From: Candidatus Aminicenantota bacterium
Lineage (GTDB): Bacteria; Acidobacteriota; Aminicenantia; Aminicenantales; Aminicenantaceae
Assembly (NCBI GenBank): GCA_023135995.1
Contig: JAGLRY010000081.1
Span: forward strand, 1 to 13,588
DNA: 13,588 nucleotides
Direction: 5' to 3'
Part shown: in pieces, positions 6,375 through 13,156 of the stretch
Layout: each line of letters begins with the position of its first letter
How positions within the stretch are numbered: the stretch's first letter is position 1
Translations under genes and position numbers: made by a program
The notes under the pieces: generated by a model
Told to the model about the DNA's origin: nothing
Database searches by the model: none
The model's input: the letters and a program-made list of their open reading frames with translations, nothing else

Positions 6375-6394
6375 TTTTTTATGAATAGTTCAGG
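6375..6394 (+). repeat. Right-end remnant of the structured repeat, plus orientation
   Basis: TTTTTTATGAATAGTTCAGG matches the right end of copy A (1734-1753) at 19 of 20 positions. No matching left end, rod or mini-hairpin is visible upstream in this orientation. It ends 15 bases before the start codon of the VanZ-like gene, again pointing toward a gene start. Confidence 0.6.
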
Positions 6395-6409
6395 TAAATT
6401 TAATCGAGC

Positions 6410-7666
6410 ATGACATCCATAAAAACTCAAAAAATTGTCCTTTCTTGGCTATGGGTGACCCTCTGTGTGCTTGCCATTTTCTTTACAGTTCCATTAGCTC
6501 GGAAAATACAAAATTTGGTCACAACCCTCGCTGGACGTTCGTTTTTCGGATATTTTGTGCTCTTTGCAACAGCAGCCACGTTCCTTGTTCTTGGCTATAT
6601 TCTCTATTTTCGTCTCAATATCCGCGCAATATCAAATTACATCTGGCTTGTACTCATTTCGGCCATTTATGTGTACTTCACACTCAAACTCTGGGCTAAT
6701 CCTGAAGAGGCCATTCATTTCATCCAATATGGCCTGCTAGGATTTTTCCTATTTAGGGCTTTCCGTCACCACATCGGCGATAAAAACATTTATTTTGCAG
6801 CATTCCTTTTGGGAACTCTCATCGGAATCTTCGATGAGATCCTCCAGTGGATCGTCCCCGGGCGCTATTTTGACCTTAGAGATGTGGGTCTTAATGCTCT
6901 CTCCTCCGGCCTTTTTCAAATCCTCCTCTGGAAGGGAGTCAGGCCCAAATTACCCTATGATAAGATTCAACCCAAATCCATTAAGATCATTTCTATACTG
7001 TTGGCAGCAAACCTGCTCCTTTTGGGGCTTTGCCTCTCTAACACTCCCCAACGAGTGAAAAAATACACAAAAGCCCTTCCCTTTCTCTCCGGCTTGAAAA
7101 ACCAGGAAGCGATGAGCGAATTCAAGTTTAAACACAGAGACCTGGATATTGGTATTTTTTACTCGCGTCTGACTTTAGAAGAACTAAAGAATATCGATCA
7201 GTACAGAGCGGAAGAATTTGGCGATATACTGCGCAATTGGCAAACCAAGGATTACGCAGAGTATCTGCGCATCTTCCCAGGAGGCGTAGCTCCTTTCCTT
7301 CACGAAATCCGCGTTCACATTTTCCGACGAGCTAAAAGATTGGAGAGAGCTCTCTCCTCAGATGATGAGGCGGTCCAAAGGGAAAATTTCCTCATTGCCT
7401 ATAAGGAAAATCTCATCCTGGAAAAATACTTTGGCCAGACTCTTGAAAGATCACCATACGGCTGGGATGAATCCATAAAAGCGCAAGTCTTGGCGCCGAT
7501 TGACCCGAAAGCTCCATATGAGAGTCCGGTCGGTGCAGGTGTTTGGGCGACAGTGAATGAGAGGGTGACCTGGATAATTATCTCTGTATGCCTAGCGATA
7601 CTTCTCGCGATCAATCTGTATTTCGCCCGGATTGCAAAAACACAAGACAAAAAGAAATACATTTGA
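6410..7666 (+). CDS. VanZ-like membrane protein with a C-terminal extension
   Basis: A 418-residue membrane protein. The N-terminal half has about six hydrophobic segments (11-28, 46-66, 77-93, 105-117, 127-147, 190-210). The segment at 101-167 carries VanZ-family marks: HFIQYGLLGFFLFRAF, then a downstream D-E-x-x-Q (DEILQ, 142-146) and the D-V-x-x-N pattern (RDVGLNALSSG). VanZ-like proteins are membrane proteins of unclear biochemistry, first linked to teicoplanin resistance. Residues 220-385 form an extra soluble region, rich in charged residues and without a family I recognise, and a last hydrophobic helix lies at 387-407. The family is usually under 200 residues, so this is an extended version. 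The ATG at 6410 has no good ribosome binding site; the remnant repeat end lies immediately upstream. The exported protein gene at 7710 follows after 43 bases. Confidence 0.75.
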   Translation: MTSIKTQKIVLSWLWVTLCVLAIFFTVPLARKIQNLVTTLAGRSFFGYFVLFATAATFLVLGYILYFRLNIRAISNYIWLVLISAIYVYFTLKLWANPEEAIHFIQYGLLGFFLFRAFRHHIGDKNIYFAAFLLGTLIGIFDEILQWIVPGRYFDLRDVGLNALSSGLFQILLWKGVRPKLPYDKIQPKSIKIISILLAANLLLLGLCLSNTPQRVKKYTKALPFLSGLKNQEAMSEFKFKHRDLDIGIFYSRLTLEELKNIDQYRAEEFGDILRNWQTKDYAEYLRIFPGGVAPFLHEIRVHIFRRAKRLERALSSDDEAVQRENFLIAYKENLILEKYFGQTLERSPYGWDESIKAQVLAPIDPKAPYESPVGAGVWATVNERVTWIIISVCLAILLAINLYFARIAKTQDKKKYI

Positions 7667-7709
7667 TTTTGAAGGAAAAATGAGCTAAATTAGCCACTAA
7701 TCCAACGCC

Positions 7710-8474
7710 ATGAAATACAGAAGCGTCCAGCTCGCTTTAACATCTATCGTACTTTCGGTTTTCCTCCTTCCTCTCTCTGTGAATGCAGATCATGTGGTGA
7801 AAAAAACCAAGCAGACAACCGAAACTGTCATGAACGGTTCGAACCAAAAATCAAGTAATGATGATGGCACAACATGGATCTCAAAAAACAAAATGCGGCA
7901 GGATGATGGAGGCGCCACATCAATTATCATCCGGCTGGATAAAGACAAAGTGTTTATCCTCAATCATGTTGACAAAACCTACTCTGAGATGGACCTGCCC
8001 GTAAAACTCGAAGAAAACTTGACTCCGGAATCCAAGCAGATCATCCAAGTGATAAAGATATCCTCATCAGTCACAGAGACACAGGAAACGAGAGTGATCA
8101 AGGGCTGGAGGAGCCAAAAATTCTCGGCCGATATTTCCATCTCCATGATGGGAATGGACATGCCCATGACAATGGAAATATGGGCATCCAAAGAGACCGG
8201 GATCAACCTAAAGACTTTTCGTAAATTTTATGCAGTGCTTTTGTCTATGAACCCATTCACAAAGGACCTTGTAGAAGAATTCCAAAAAATTGAAGGTTAT
8301 CCGGTTCTAACAAAAATATCAATGCGGGTCAAAGGCGTTGAAACAAAATCACATGAAGAAGTCATCACTGTTGAAGAAAGCAGGGCCCCCAAGGGAACAT
8401 ATGACCTTCCTTCTGAATACACCCGTGTCGCTTACAATCCTCTGATTTTAGGAAACGGAAACTCTCAACGATAA
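7710..8474 (+). CDS. Exported DUF4412-like protein
   Basis: A 254-residue protein with a clear signal peptide (about 1-26, cleavage after VNA), so it is periplasmic or surface-exposed. The body contains a short repeat-like pattern of beta strands: KNKMRQDDG, then SIIIRLDKDKVFILNHVDKTYSEMDL split over residues 71-96, resembling the DUF4412 family, whose members read 'the value stored in a residue and its display'. Residues 144-156 are Met-rich (SMMGMDMPMTM), which could bind copper or simply be hydrophobic. The function of the family is unknown. The ribosome binding site is poor; a short AAGGAAAA precedes a two-codon ATG at 7680 further upstream. It may share a transcript with the VanZ-like gene and ends 17 bases from the convergent sigma factor gene. 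Confidence 0.65.
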   Translation: MKYRSVQLALTSIVLSVFLLPLSVNADHVVKKTKQTTETVMNGSNQKSSNDDGTTWISKNKMRQDDGGATSIIIRLDKDKVFILNHVDKTYSEMDLPVKLEENLTPESKQIIQVIKISSSVTETQETRVIKGWRSQKFSADISISMMGMDMPMTMEIWASKETGINLKTFRKFYAVLLSMNPFTKDLVEEFQKIEGYPVLTKISMRVKGVETKSHEEVITVEESRAPKGTYDLPSEYTRVAYNPLILGNGNSQR

Positions 8475-8491
8475 TAATCCAGCCTGTCTGC

Positions 8492-9937
8492 TCAGAAATC
8501 GCTGACAAATGATCTTAGAATTTGAGAATGGTGAGATTGTCTTAATTTCCTGAGGGCTTTTTCTTCGATCTGTCGAATCCTCTCTCGTGTTACCTTGAAT
8601 TTTTGCCCGACCTCCTCCAAGGTGTATTCATTTCCGTCTCCCAGTCCAAATCTCATCATAATTATTTCAGATTCTCGTTCCGTGTGATTTTCCAAAGCCT
8701 TCTTAATTTGCTCTCTCAATTTAATCTTAACAACGGCGTCCGGTGGTGACAGGGTGATTTTATCTTCGATGAAATCACCCAGAGAGTTGTCATCTTCCCC
8801 AACAGGCAATTCGAAAGAGAAAGGCGTCTGAGAAATTTGCAATATTTTTCTCATTTTGGAGACTGGCATATTCATTTTTTCGGCAAGTTCTTCACAAGTT
8901 GGTTCCCTGCCGATTTTTTGAACAAAGTCTCTCGAGAGCTTAATTATTTTGTGGATGGTATCGTTTATATGCACAGGCACTCGAATTGTCCTCGACTGAT
9001 CGGCGATCGCCCGGGTTATCCCTTGTTTCACCCACCAATGGGCATAAGTCGAAAATTTATAGCCTCTCCGGTAGTCAAACTTATTCACTGCGGTCATGAG
9101 GCCGATATTTCCTTCCTGAATTAAATCTAAGAATGGCAGGCCAAAATTAATGTATTTCTTGGCAATGGAGATAACCAATCTTAAGTTTGCATTGATAAGC
9201 GTCCTCTTTCCTTCCTCAATAATTTTTTTCCCTGAGGAGATTTCAGAAAGAGCTTTTCGCGATTCTCGGGGACTCAGTCCGACCTCTTTCCGCAAGGCTT
9301 TCAGAAGTTTGTTGCTCTCAAAAATTATGTGTTCAAGTTCATTCTTTTGTGACTTAACCGACACGCGAGAAAGCGATCTCTTCATATTATCTCTGGTCTT
9401 TTCAATATCGGCGATGGCTTTAAGCTTTTCTTCAAATTCCTCAATGACTTTATCTCTGAATGCTTGACTAAAATTCAACCTCTGAATGATCCGGCTTATT
9501 TCGATCAAAACACGCCCGCGAGAGAAAGCATTTTTTTTCAATTTCGGGACATGCGCCAATTGAGAGATCAACACTCGGAGTTTCTCTAACGCCACGGAAA
9601 TATCGGAAATTTTTTCCTCAAGCGCTGTTTCGAGGCCATCCACCTTGTCCAAGTTAAATATGTTGCGCACAATTTGTGGATTCGATTGCAGTTCCTCTTC
9701 CAAAGAAATTATTTGCTCCTGAAAAGAGAGCATCTTCAAAAGCTGCTTGCTAATGATTCTTCTGCCTCTTTCGATGTTCATCGCCGCCTGAAGCTCTTCT
9801 TTCCGGGTTAAAAGCGGAATGCTTCCCATATCCTTGAAATAGAGTTTCACAGGATCATCGGTTTGATCCAAATGCTCGGTTGAGATAAAACTCCTTCGTG
9901 TTTTTTGATGCGGCAATGCAGTGGTTTTATCATCCAT
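8492..9937 (-). CDS. RpoD-like sigma-70 factor
   Basis: A 481-residue sigma factor. Region 1.2 begins near residue 28 (DPVKLYFKDMGSIPLLTR). A long non-conserved helical region fills about 60-240. Region 2 covers 247-323, with NLRLVISIAKKY, DLIQEGNIGLM and the promoter-melting stretch around YKFSTYAHWWVKQ. Region 3 lies near 335-400 and region 4 at 410-472, with the helix-turn-helix YTLEEVGQKFKVTRERIRQI. This is the group 1/2 plan: it binds core polymerase and recognises -35 and -10 boxes. Region 1.1 is missing, and the usual ATWWIRQA stretch reads AHWWVKQG, so it could be either the housekeeping factor or a paralogue. The ATG at 9937 is preceded by AGGGGA at about seven bases. The gene is divergent from the helicase gene across 470 bp. 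Confidence 0.92.
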   Translation of the reverse strand: MDDKTTALPHQKTRRSFISTEHLDQTDDPVKLYFKDMGSIPLLTRKEELQAAMNIERGRRIISKQLLKMLSFQEQIISLEEELQSNPQIVRNIFNLDKVDGLETALEEKISDISVALEKLRVLISQLAHVPKLKKNAFSRGRVLIEISRIIQRLNFSQAFRDKVIEEFEEKLKAIADIEKTRDNMKRSLSRVSVKSQKNELEHIIFESNKLLKALRKEVGLSPRESRKALSEISSGKKIIEEGKRTLINANLRLVISIAKKYINFGLPFLDLIQEGNIGLMTAVNKFDYRRGYKFSTYAHWWVKQGITRAIADQSRTIRVPVHINDTIHKIIKLSRDFVQKIGREPTCEELAEKMNMPVSKMRKILQISQTPFSFELPVGEDDNSLGDFIEDKITLSPPDAVVKIKLREQIKKALENHTERESEIIMMRFGLGDGNEYTLEEVGQKFKVTRERIRQIEEKALRKLRQSHHSQILRSFVSDF

Positions 9938-10087
9938 ATTTATCCCCTGCTAGGCCCGGAAGATAGAATCCTCCTCTCCAGCAAGTGGCCTATTCAATCA
10001 ATTAAGTCAATCTTTCAGATGAACCATCATCTTGAACAAAGACTTTTCAAAAAACCTGATGAAATGCTGTTTTCATCTTGAGTTAAA

Positions 10088-10116
10088 ATTAAAGAAAAAT
10101 TCAAATGGTTAGACAA
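10088..10116 (-). promoter_or_regulatory. Candidate promoter of the RpoD-like gene
   Basis: On the minus strand, TTGTCT (10116-10111), a 17-base spacer and TTTAAT (10093-10088). Transcription would begin near 10081, giving a leader of about 145 nt that carries the two GATGAA hairpins. Called by eye; the -10 box is only a moderate match. Confidence 0.35.
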
Positions 10117-10265
10117 ATAAGAAAGATTATTAGAACTTGAGGTGGGATTAATTTCCTAAGTGATAATAAAATCTCTTACAGCTAACTTTTTCCCATAATC
10201 AGATTATTATTTTCCCTCAAAACAAGAATTTTGTCAATGAAAACATCTCATGAAAAGAATTCTTC

Positions 10266-10294
10266 TTGCTATATATTTATGTTTGAGGTACAAT
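10266..10294 (+). promoter_or_regulatory. Candidate promoter of the DEAD-box helicase gene
   Basis: TTGCTA (10266-10271), a 17-base spacer and TACAAT (10289-10294), a good housekeeping-type promoter. Transcription near 10301 would give a leader of about 107 nt. The ribosome binding site is only AAGG at 10397-10400. Confidence 0.5.
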
Positions 10295-10407
10295 ATTTTT
10301 CGAACATCAGGCAAGAAATAGTCAAAGCGAATTGTTTTTCCCACCCGAACGATAATATCCTCTGACATTCATCCCCTCGTGTTTTAAACCAACTATAAGG
10401 TTATCAA

Positions 10408-11607
10408 ATGAATTTTAATGAATTGAAACTCGATTCCAGTCTCCTTCAGGGGATTGCGGATAGAGGCTATAAAGAAATGACGGCCGTCCAAGAACAAACC
10501 TTAGTTATAACTTTGGGGGGAAGGGACGTGACTGTCCAATCCCAAACAGGAACCGGTAAAACCGCAGCTTTTCTGATCACTCTTTTTGAGCGGATGCGTC
10601 AGAATGGCACGCCCCAAGGGAAAAAAGCCCTGATCATTGTCCCAACCCGCGAACTGGCTGTACAGATAAAAAAAGAAGCCTTGCTTCTGAACCGCCATAT
10701 GGGATTCACAATCGGCAGCTTTTTTGGAGGAGTGGGCTACACGAAGCAATTGGCATTATTGAAAAAAGGCCTGGACATAGCCATCGGCACGCCGGGAAGG
10801 TTAATGGATTTAAGTAAGCGAGGCCATTTAAACTTGAGAGACGTCAAAATTCTGGTCATCGACGAGGCCGATCGTTTGTTCGATATGGGATTCCTTCCGG
10901 ACATCCAAAAGCTGCTTCAAAAGATGCCTCCCCGCAATAAACGGCAAACCATGCTTTTCAGTGCAACGTTGAACCGAGTATCCCGAAGAATCGCCGCCGA
11001 ATATTTGAACAATCCCGTGCCGGTTGAAGTCAGCCCTGACAAGTTGACAGTCGACAATATTAGTCAAGAAATCTATCATGTGAAAAGCCATATCAAAATG
11101 AATCTCATGTTGGGGATTCTTAAAGCTCAAGCTCCTCAGAACGCCTTGATTTTCACGAATATGCGGCATGCGGCACTCCGCCTGTCCAAGAAACTGCAAC
11201 TCAATGGCTTCCACTGCCAATATCTGACCGGAAACCTGCCCCAAGGCCAAAGACTAAAGATCATGGATAATTTCAAGGCAGGAAAGTTCGCGATTCTCGT
11301 CGCAACCGATGTTGCCGCCCGCGGACTCCAGATTGACGACCTGGAAATGGTCATCAACTATGATCTTCCCCAGGATTGTGAAAATTATGTGCATCGGATC
11401 GGGCGGACAGCCCGAGCGGGAAATTCCGGAAAAGCCATATCATTGGCCAGTGAAGGCACAGCCGGTCACCTCGAGGCTATCGAATCATATATCGGCATGA
11501 AGATTCCAGCTCTTGCGGCCGACTTTGAGCTCTTTGCGACCGACTCGAGCGAAGGATTCAGGATCGGAACTACATATCGAAAACATGGATCAAGGAAAAA
11601 CTTATAA
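10408..11607 (+). CDS. DEAD-box ATP-dependent RNA helicase, RhlB/RhlE-like
   Basis: A 399-residue protein carrying the full set of helicase motifs: the Q motif region (residues 15-30), motif I SQTGTGKT (45-52), Ia PTRELA, Ib TPGR, motif II DEAD (152-155), III SAT (185-187), V ATDVAARGL and VI HRIGRTARAG (329-338). It unwinds short RNA duplexes using ATP in the cytoplasm, in ribosome assembly or mRNA decay. The segment after motif VI, with ISLASEGTAGHLEAIESYIG, resembles RhlB of the degradosome, but without RNase E in view the subgroup is uncertain. It has only the two RecA-like domains and a short basic tail of about 30 residues. It seems to be a single-gene unit: its own promoter lies upstream and a weak hairpin follows the stop. 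Confidence 0.93.
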   Translation: MNFNELKLDSSLLQGIADRGYKEMTAVQEQTLVITLGGRDVTVQSQTGTGKTAAFLITLFERMRQNGTPQGKKALIIVPTRELAVQIKKEALLLNRHMGFTIGSFFGGVGYTKQLALLKKGLDIAIGTPGRLMDLSKRGHLNLRDVKILVIDEADRLFDMGFLPDIQKLLQKMPPRNKRQTMLFSATLNRVSRRIAAEYLNNPVPVEVSPDKLTVDNISQEIYHVKSHIKMNLMLGILKAQAPQNALIFTNMRHAALRLSKKLQLNGFHCQYLTGNLPQGQRLKIMDNFKAGKFAILVATDVAARGLQIDDLEMVINYDLPQDCENYVHRIGRTARAGNSGKAISLASEGTAGHLEAIESYIGMKIPALAADFELFATDSSEGFRIGTTYRKHGSRKNL

Positions 11608-11617
11608 GTAGTTTTTT
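11596..11617 (+). terminator. Weak AT-rich hairpin after the helicase gene
   Basis: AAAAACT (11596-11602) pairs with AGTTTTT (11610-11616), and six T residues lie at 11612-11617. The stem is nearly all A-T, so any terminator activity would be weak. Confidence 0.3.
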
Positions 11618-12043
11618 CATATTTACCCCTCCTTTTATAGGTGTGATAAGAATTATTCATTTGAAGAACAACATTGTTAAGTCGGGATTGGATATTTACC
11701 ACTCATTGCCAGTTAATGTGGAGTCAAAATTTGTCACTTGTTGGTCATTTTCGATCGGAAAATACCAAAACTAGCATCATCAGGCAAAATTGTACTTAAT
11801 AATGAGGAAAACTATTGTAAAATAAGGAGGTTAGGAGAGCCAGCAGGGGGAATTGAACCCCCGACCTACTGATTACGAATCAGTTTTAGAGAAAATCCTA
11901 ACAGGATCGGCATCTTCCTTTTGGTCAGGAACTCTAATATCAGAACTTCATTCTTTTTGTGAAACTTGGCAGGTGTTTGTTTGAGTCAGCTTGATAAAAA
12001 AATAAAAATGGATTAGGATTTTAACGAAAAAGGGAGTAGTGAA
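11608..12043. other. Non-coding stretch between the core genes and the island
   Basis: A 436-bp gap. The left part (11608-11835) shows no gene or repeat that I can support. The middle holds the tRNA-Thr 3' half. The right part (11885-12043) contains a 10-bp inverted repeat, AAAATCCTAA (11892-11901) and TTAGGATTTT (12013-12022), 111 bases apart, and the ribosome binding site AGGGAG (12031-12036) of the next gene. Confidence 0.5.
11838..11884 (-). pseudogene. 3' half of a tRNA-Thr(CGU) gene, probable attachment-site scar
   Basis: On the minus strand these 47 bases read as the back half of a tRNA. The anticodon stem is ACTGA/TCAGT (11880-11884 and 11868-11872) around the loop TTCGTAA, giving anticodon CGT (threonine). 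Next come a 5-base variable loop AGGTC, a T-arm with a GGGGG/CCCCC stem and loop TTCAATT (11846-11862), and the 3' acceptor strand TGCTGGC (11839-11845) plus one base. CCA is not encoded. No D-arm and no matching GCCAGCA acceptor strand lie upstream on that strand. A tRNA 3' end without its front half is the usual mark left where an element has integrated into a tRNA gene. The orientation puts the island and the intact tRNA to the right. Confidence 0.75.
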
Positions 12044-12325
12044 ATGACAATTCCGGAAATAAAAAATAGAATCATACCAGTTCTTAAAAAATATGGAGTA
12101 AAGAAGGCCTCCCTATTCGGGTCGATTGTTAAGAGGGAAAGCACAGAAGATAGTGACATCGATATTTTGGTTGAGTTGCCCGAAACAGCCACCCTGCTTG
12201 AATTAGCTGCATTGAAAATAGAACTCGAGGAAATTCTAAAAAAGAAAGTAGATGTTCTCACATATGATTCTCTCCATCACCTTCTTAAAGATAAAATTTT
12301 GCATGAGCAAGAGGCCGTATTGTGA
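12044..12325 (+). CDS. mntA: MNT-type nucleotidyltransferase (MntA-like antitoxin)
   Basis: A 93-residue minimal nucleotidyltransferase. The active-site signature is GSX10DXD: Gly26-Ser27 (LFGSIVKRES) and Asp38/Asp40 (DSDID). Members of this group paired with a HEPN toxin act as antitoxins by transferring AMP onto the toxin. The length and the short C-terminal helix are normal, so this gene looks intact. AGGGAG at 12031-12036 lies seven bases before the ATG. What remains of the HEPN partner starts directly after the stop codon in the same frame. The gene lies to the right of the tRNA scar, in a probable island. It could still be active against another HEPN toxin elsewhere, or be a relic. Confidence 0.85.
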   Translation: MTIPEIKNRIIPVLKKYGVKKASLFGSIVKRESTEDSDIDILVELPETATLLELAALKIELEEILKKKVDVLTYDSLHHLLKDKILHEQEAVL

Positions 12326-12481
12326 AAATGGAGAGCGATCTCCGGAATGAGAGATATTCTCATTCATGAATATTTCGGGATTGATCTGAAACTCACTTGG
12401 AGAGTTGTCAGACTTAAGATTCCCGAATTTAAATAGAAAATTCTTGAAATTAAAGAGGATCTAGAAAGAGAAAAACTCTAA
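12326..12481 (+). pseudogene. hepT: Decayed HepT (HEPN/DUF86) toxin, C-terminal part only
   Basis: Directly after the antitoxin stop, the same reading frame encodes the C-terminal third of a HEPN-family RNase toxin: KWRAISGMRDILIHEYFGID, which holds the R-X4-H catalytic motif (Arg at 12350-12352, His at 12365-12367), followed by a helix with LTWRVVRLKIPEFK. An in-frame TAG at 12434-12436 breaks it, and the frame resumes with KILEIKEDLE up to a TAA at 12479-12481. About 60 N-terminal residues usually found in this family are missing, and no start codon is available in frame. I infer a deletion that fused the end of the antitoxin gene to the toxin's back end, followed by a nonsense mutation. 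Confidence 0.75.
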
Positions 12482-12508
12482 ATGGTCTCTGGCTTTTGTT
12501 ATCCTTGA

Positions 12509-13141
12509 TCATTCGTCCAGCTCACGATGGAGGGTGTCTTCATCATCCACCCAATCTGACTCTTCCCAAATCATACCCCGTCGGCCTGGTACCTTCCGTG
12601 TGGGACCAGCCCGGTAAAAACGACATGACCTGGGGCCATAACAAAATGTCTCAGAGCGATACTTTCGTTGACTTGGATTCCAATGATCAACAATCATCTC
12701 GACCGCCATGCGGCAACCCCAGATACAGGTCAAGCATTTGGCAACGTAAGTTCGAGCATCGAGCCTCCGGTGGCCTCGCTGACGATACATGACTAGATCA
12801 TCCGGGATGCCTAACCAGGGAGGTGGCATGCCGGGATTCAGAGGGGAGCGCTCCAGAACGTTGAGTTTGCTGGTCTTGTAAAATTCGACCGATTCAAGCC
12901 GGGGATCTCCCACCGGCAGACACTCACCCTCTACGAGACACCCAGCCTGGAACTTGTGCTTGGCTTGAGCTCCTTTCCCGATCCCGACTAGAAACTCTTT
13001 CTCCTGATCTCTGATCGTGCCAGCGACACGGAGAGCGTAGCCGAGATAGACGTGACTGCGTTGGTCGAACGACCTTGTAAGCCGAATCCGAGGCTGTACA
13101 GAAACAAGACTTCCTCTCCAGCGCATCTTTTCATTAGTCAT
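12509..13141 (-). CDS. Cysteine-containing hypothetical protein
   Basis: A 210-residue protein that I cannot name. The first 100 residues (VGIGKGAQAKHKF with the following GECLPVGDPR) read like a small beta-barrel such as an OB-fold. Residues 136-173 contain CX2CX3C (Cys136, Cys139, Cys143) and CX5C (Cys167, Cys173), a likely metal or iron-sulfur site. It closes with a basic stretch (AGPTRKVPGRRG) and an acidic tail. There is no signal peptide or membrane segment. No strong ribosome binding site precedes the ATG at 13141; it lies 15 bases after the SnoaL-like gene on the same strand, so translation may be coupled. The first in-frame alternative is an ATG at 13126. Its codon use looks GC-richer than the neighbouring core genes. 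Confidence 0.65.
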   Translation of the reverse strand: MTNEKMRWRGSLVSVQPRIRLTRSFDQRSHVYLGYALRVAGTIRDQEKEFLVGIGKGAQAKHKFQAGCLVEGECLPVGDPRLESVEFYKTSKLNVLERSPLNPGMPPPWLGIPDDLVMYRQRGHRRLDARTYVAKCLTCIWGCRMAVEMIVDHWNPSQRKYRSETFCYGPRSCRFYRAGPTRKVPGRRGMIWEESDWVDDEDTLHRELDE

Positions 13142-13156
13142 TACAGATCCATGAAA

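Larger units (their letters stand above)
9938..10407. other. Divergent intergenic region between the sigma factor and helicase genes
   Basis: A 470-bp AT-rich gap with no coding potential that I can support. It holds a promoter for each gene, given separately. It also has two small hairpins near the sigma factor side: AGATGA/TCATCT (10017-10022 and 10027-10032) and GATGAAA/TTTCATC (10058-10064 and 10071-10077). Both end in the same 9-base direct repeat, TCATCTTGA, at 10027-10035 and 10073-10081. They would lie in the sigma factor's leader if the promoter at 10088-10116 is right. Confidence 0.5.

Noticed and set aside
9972..9982. TCCTCTCCAGC occurring three times (6305-6315, 9972-9982, 13112-13122)
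   Set aside because: Flanking sequence does not align between the three sites and one is inside a coding region, so it is not a supported repeat, though the chance expectation for an 11-mer is low.
11650..11659. GAATTATTCA resembling the left terminal repeat
   Set aside because: The CCT end and the CGAG that follows in real copies are missing; a 10-base AT-rich match is expected by chance.
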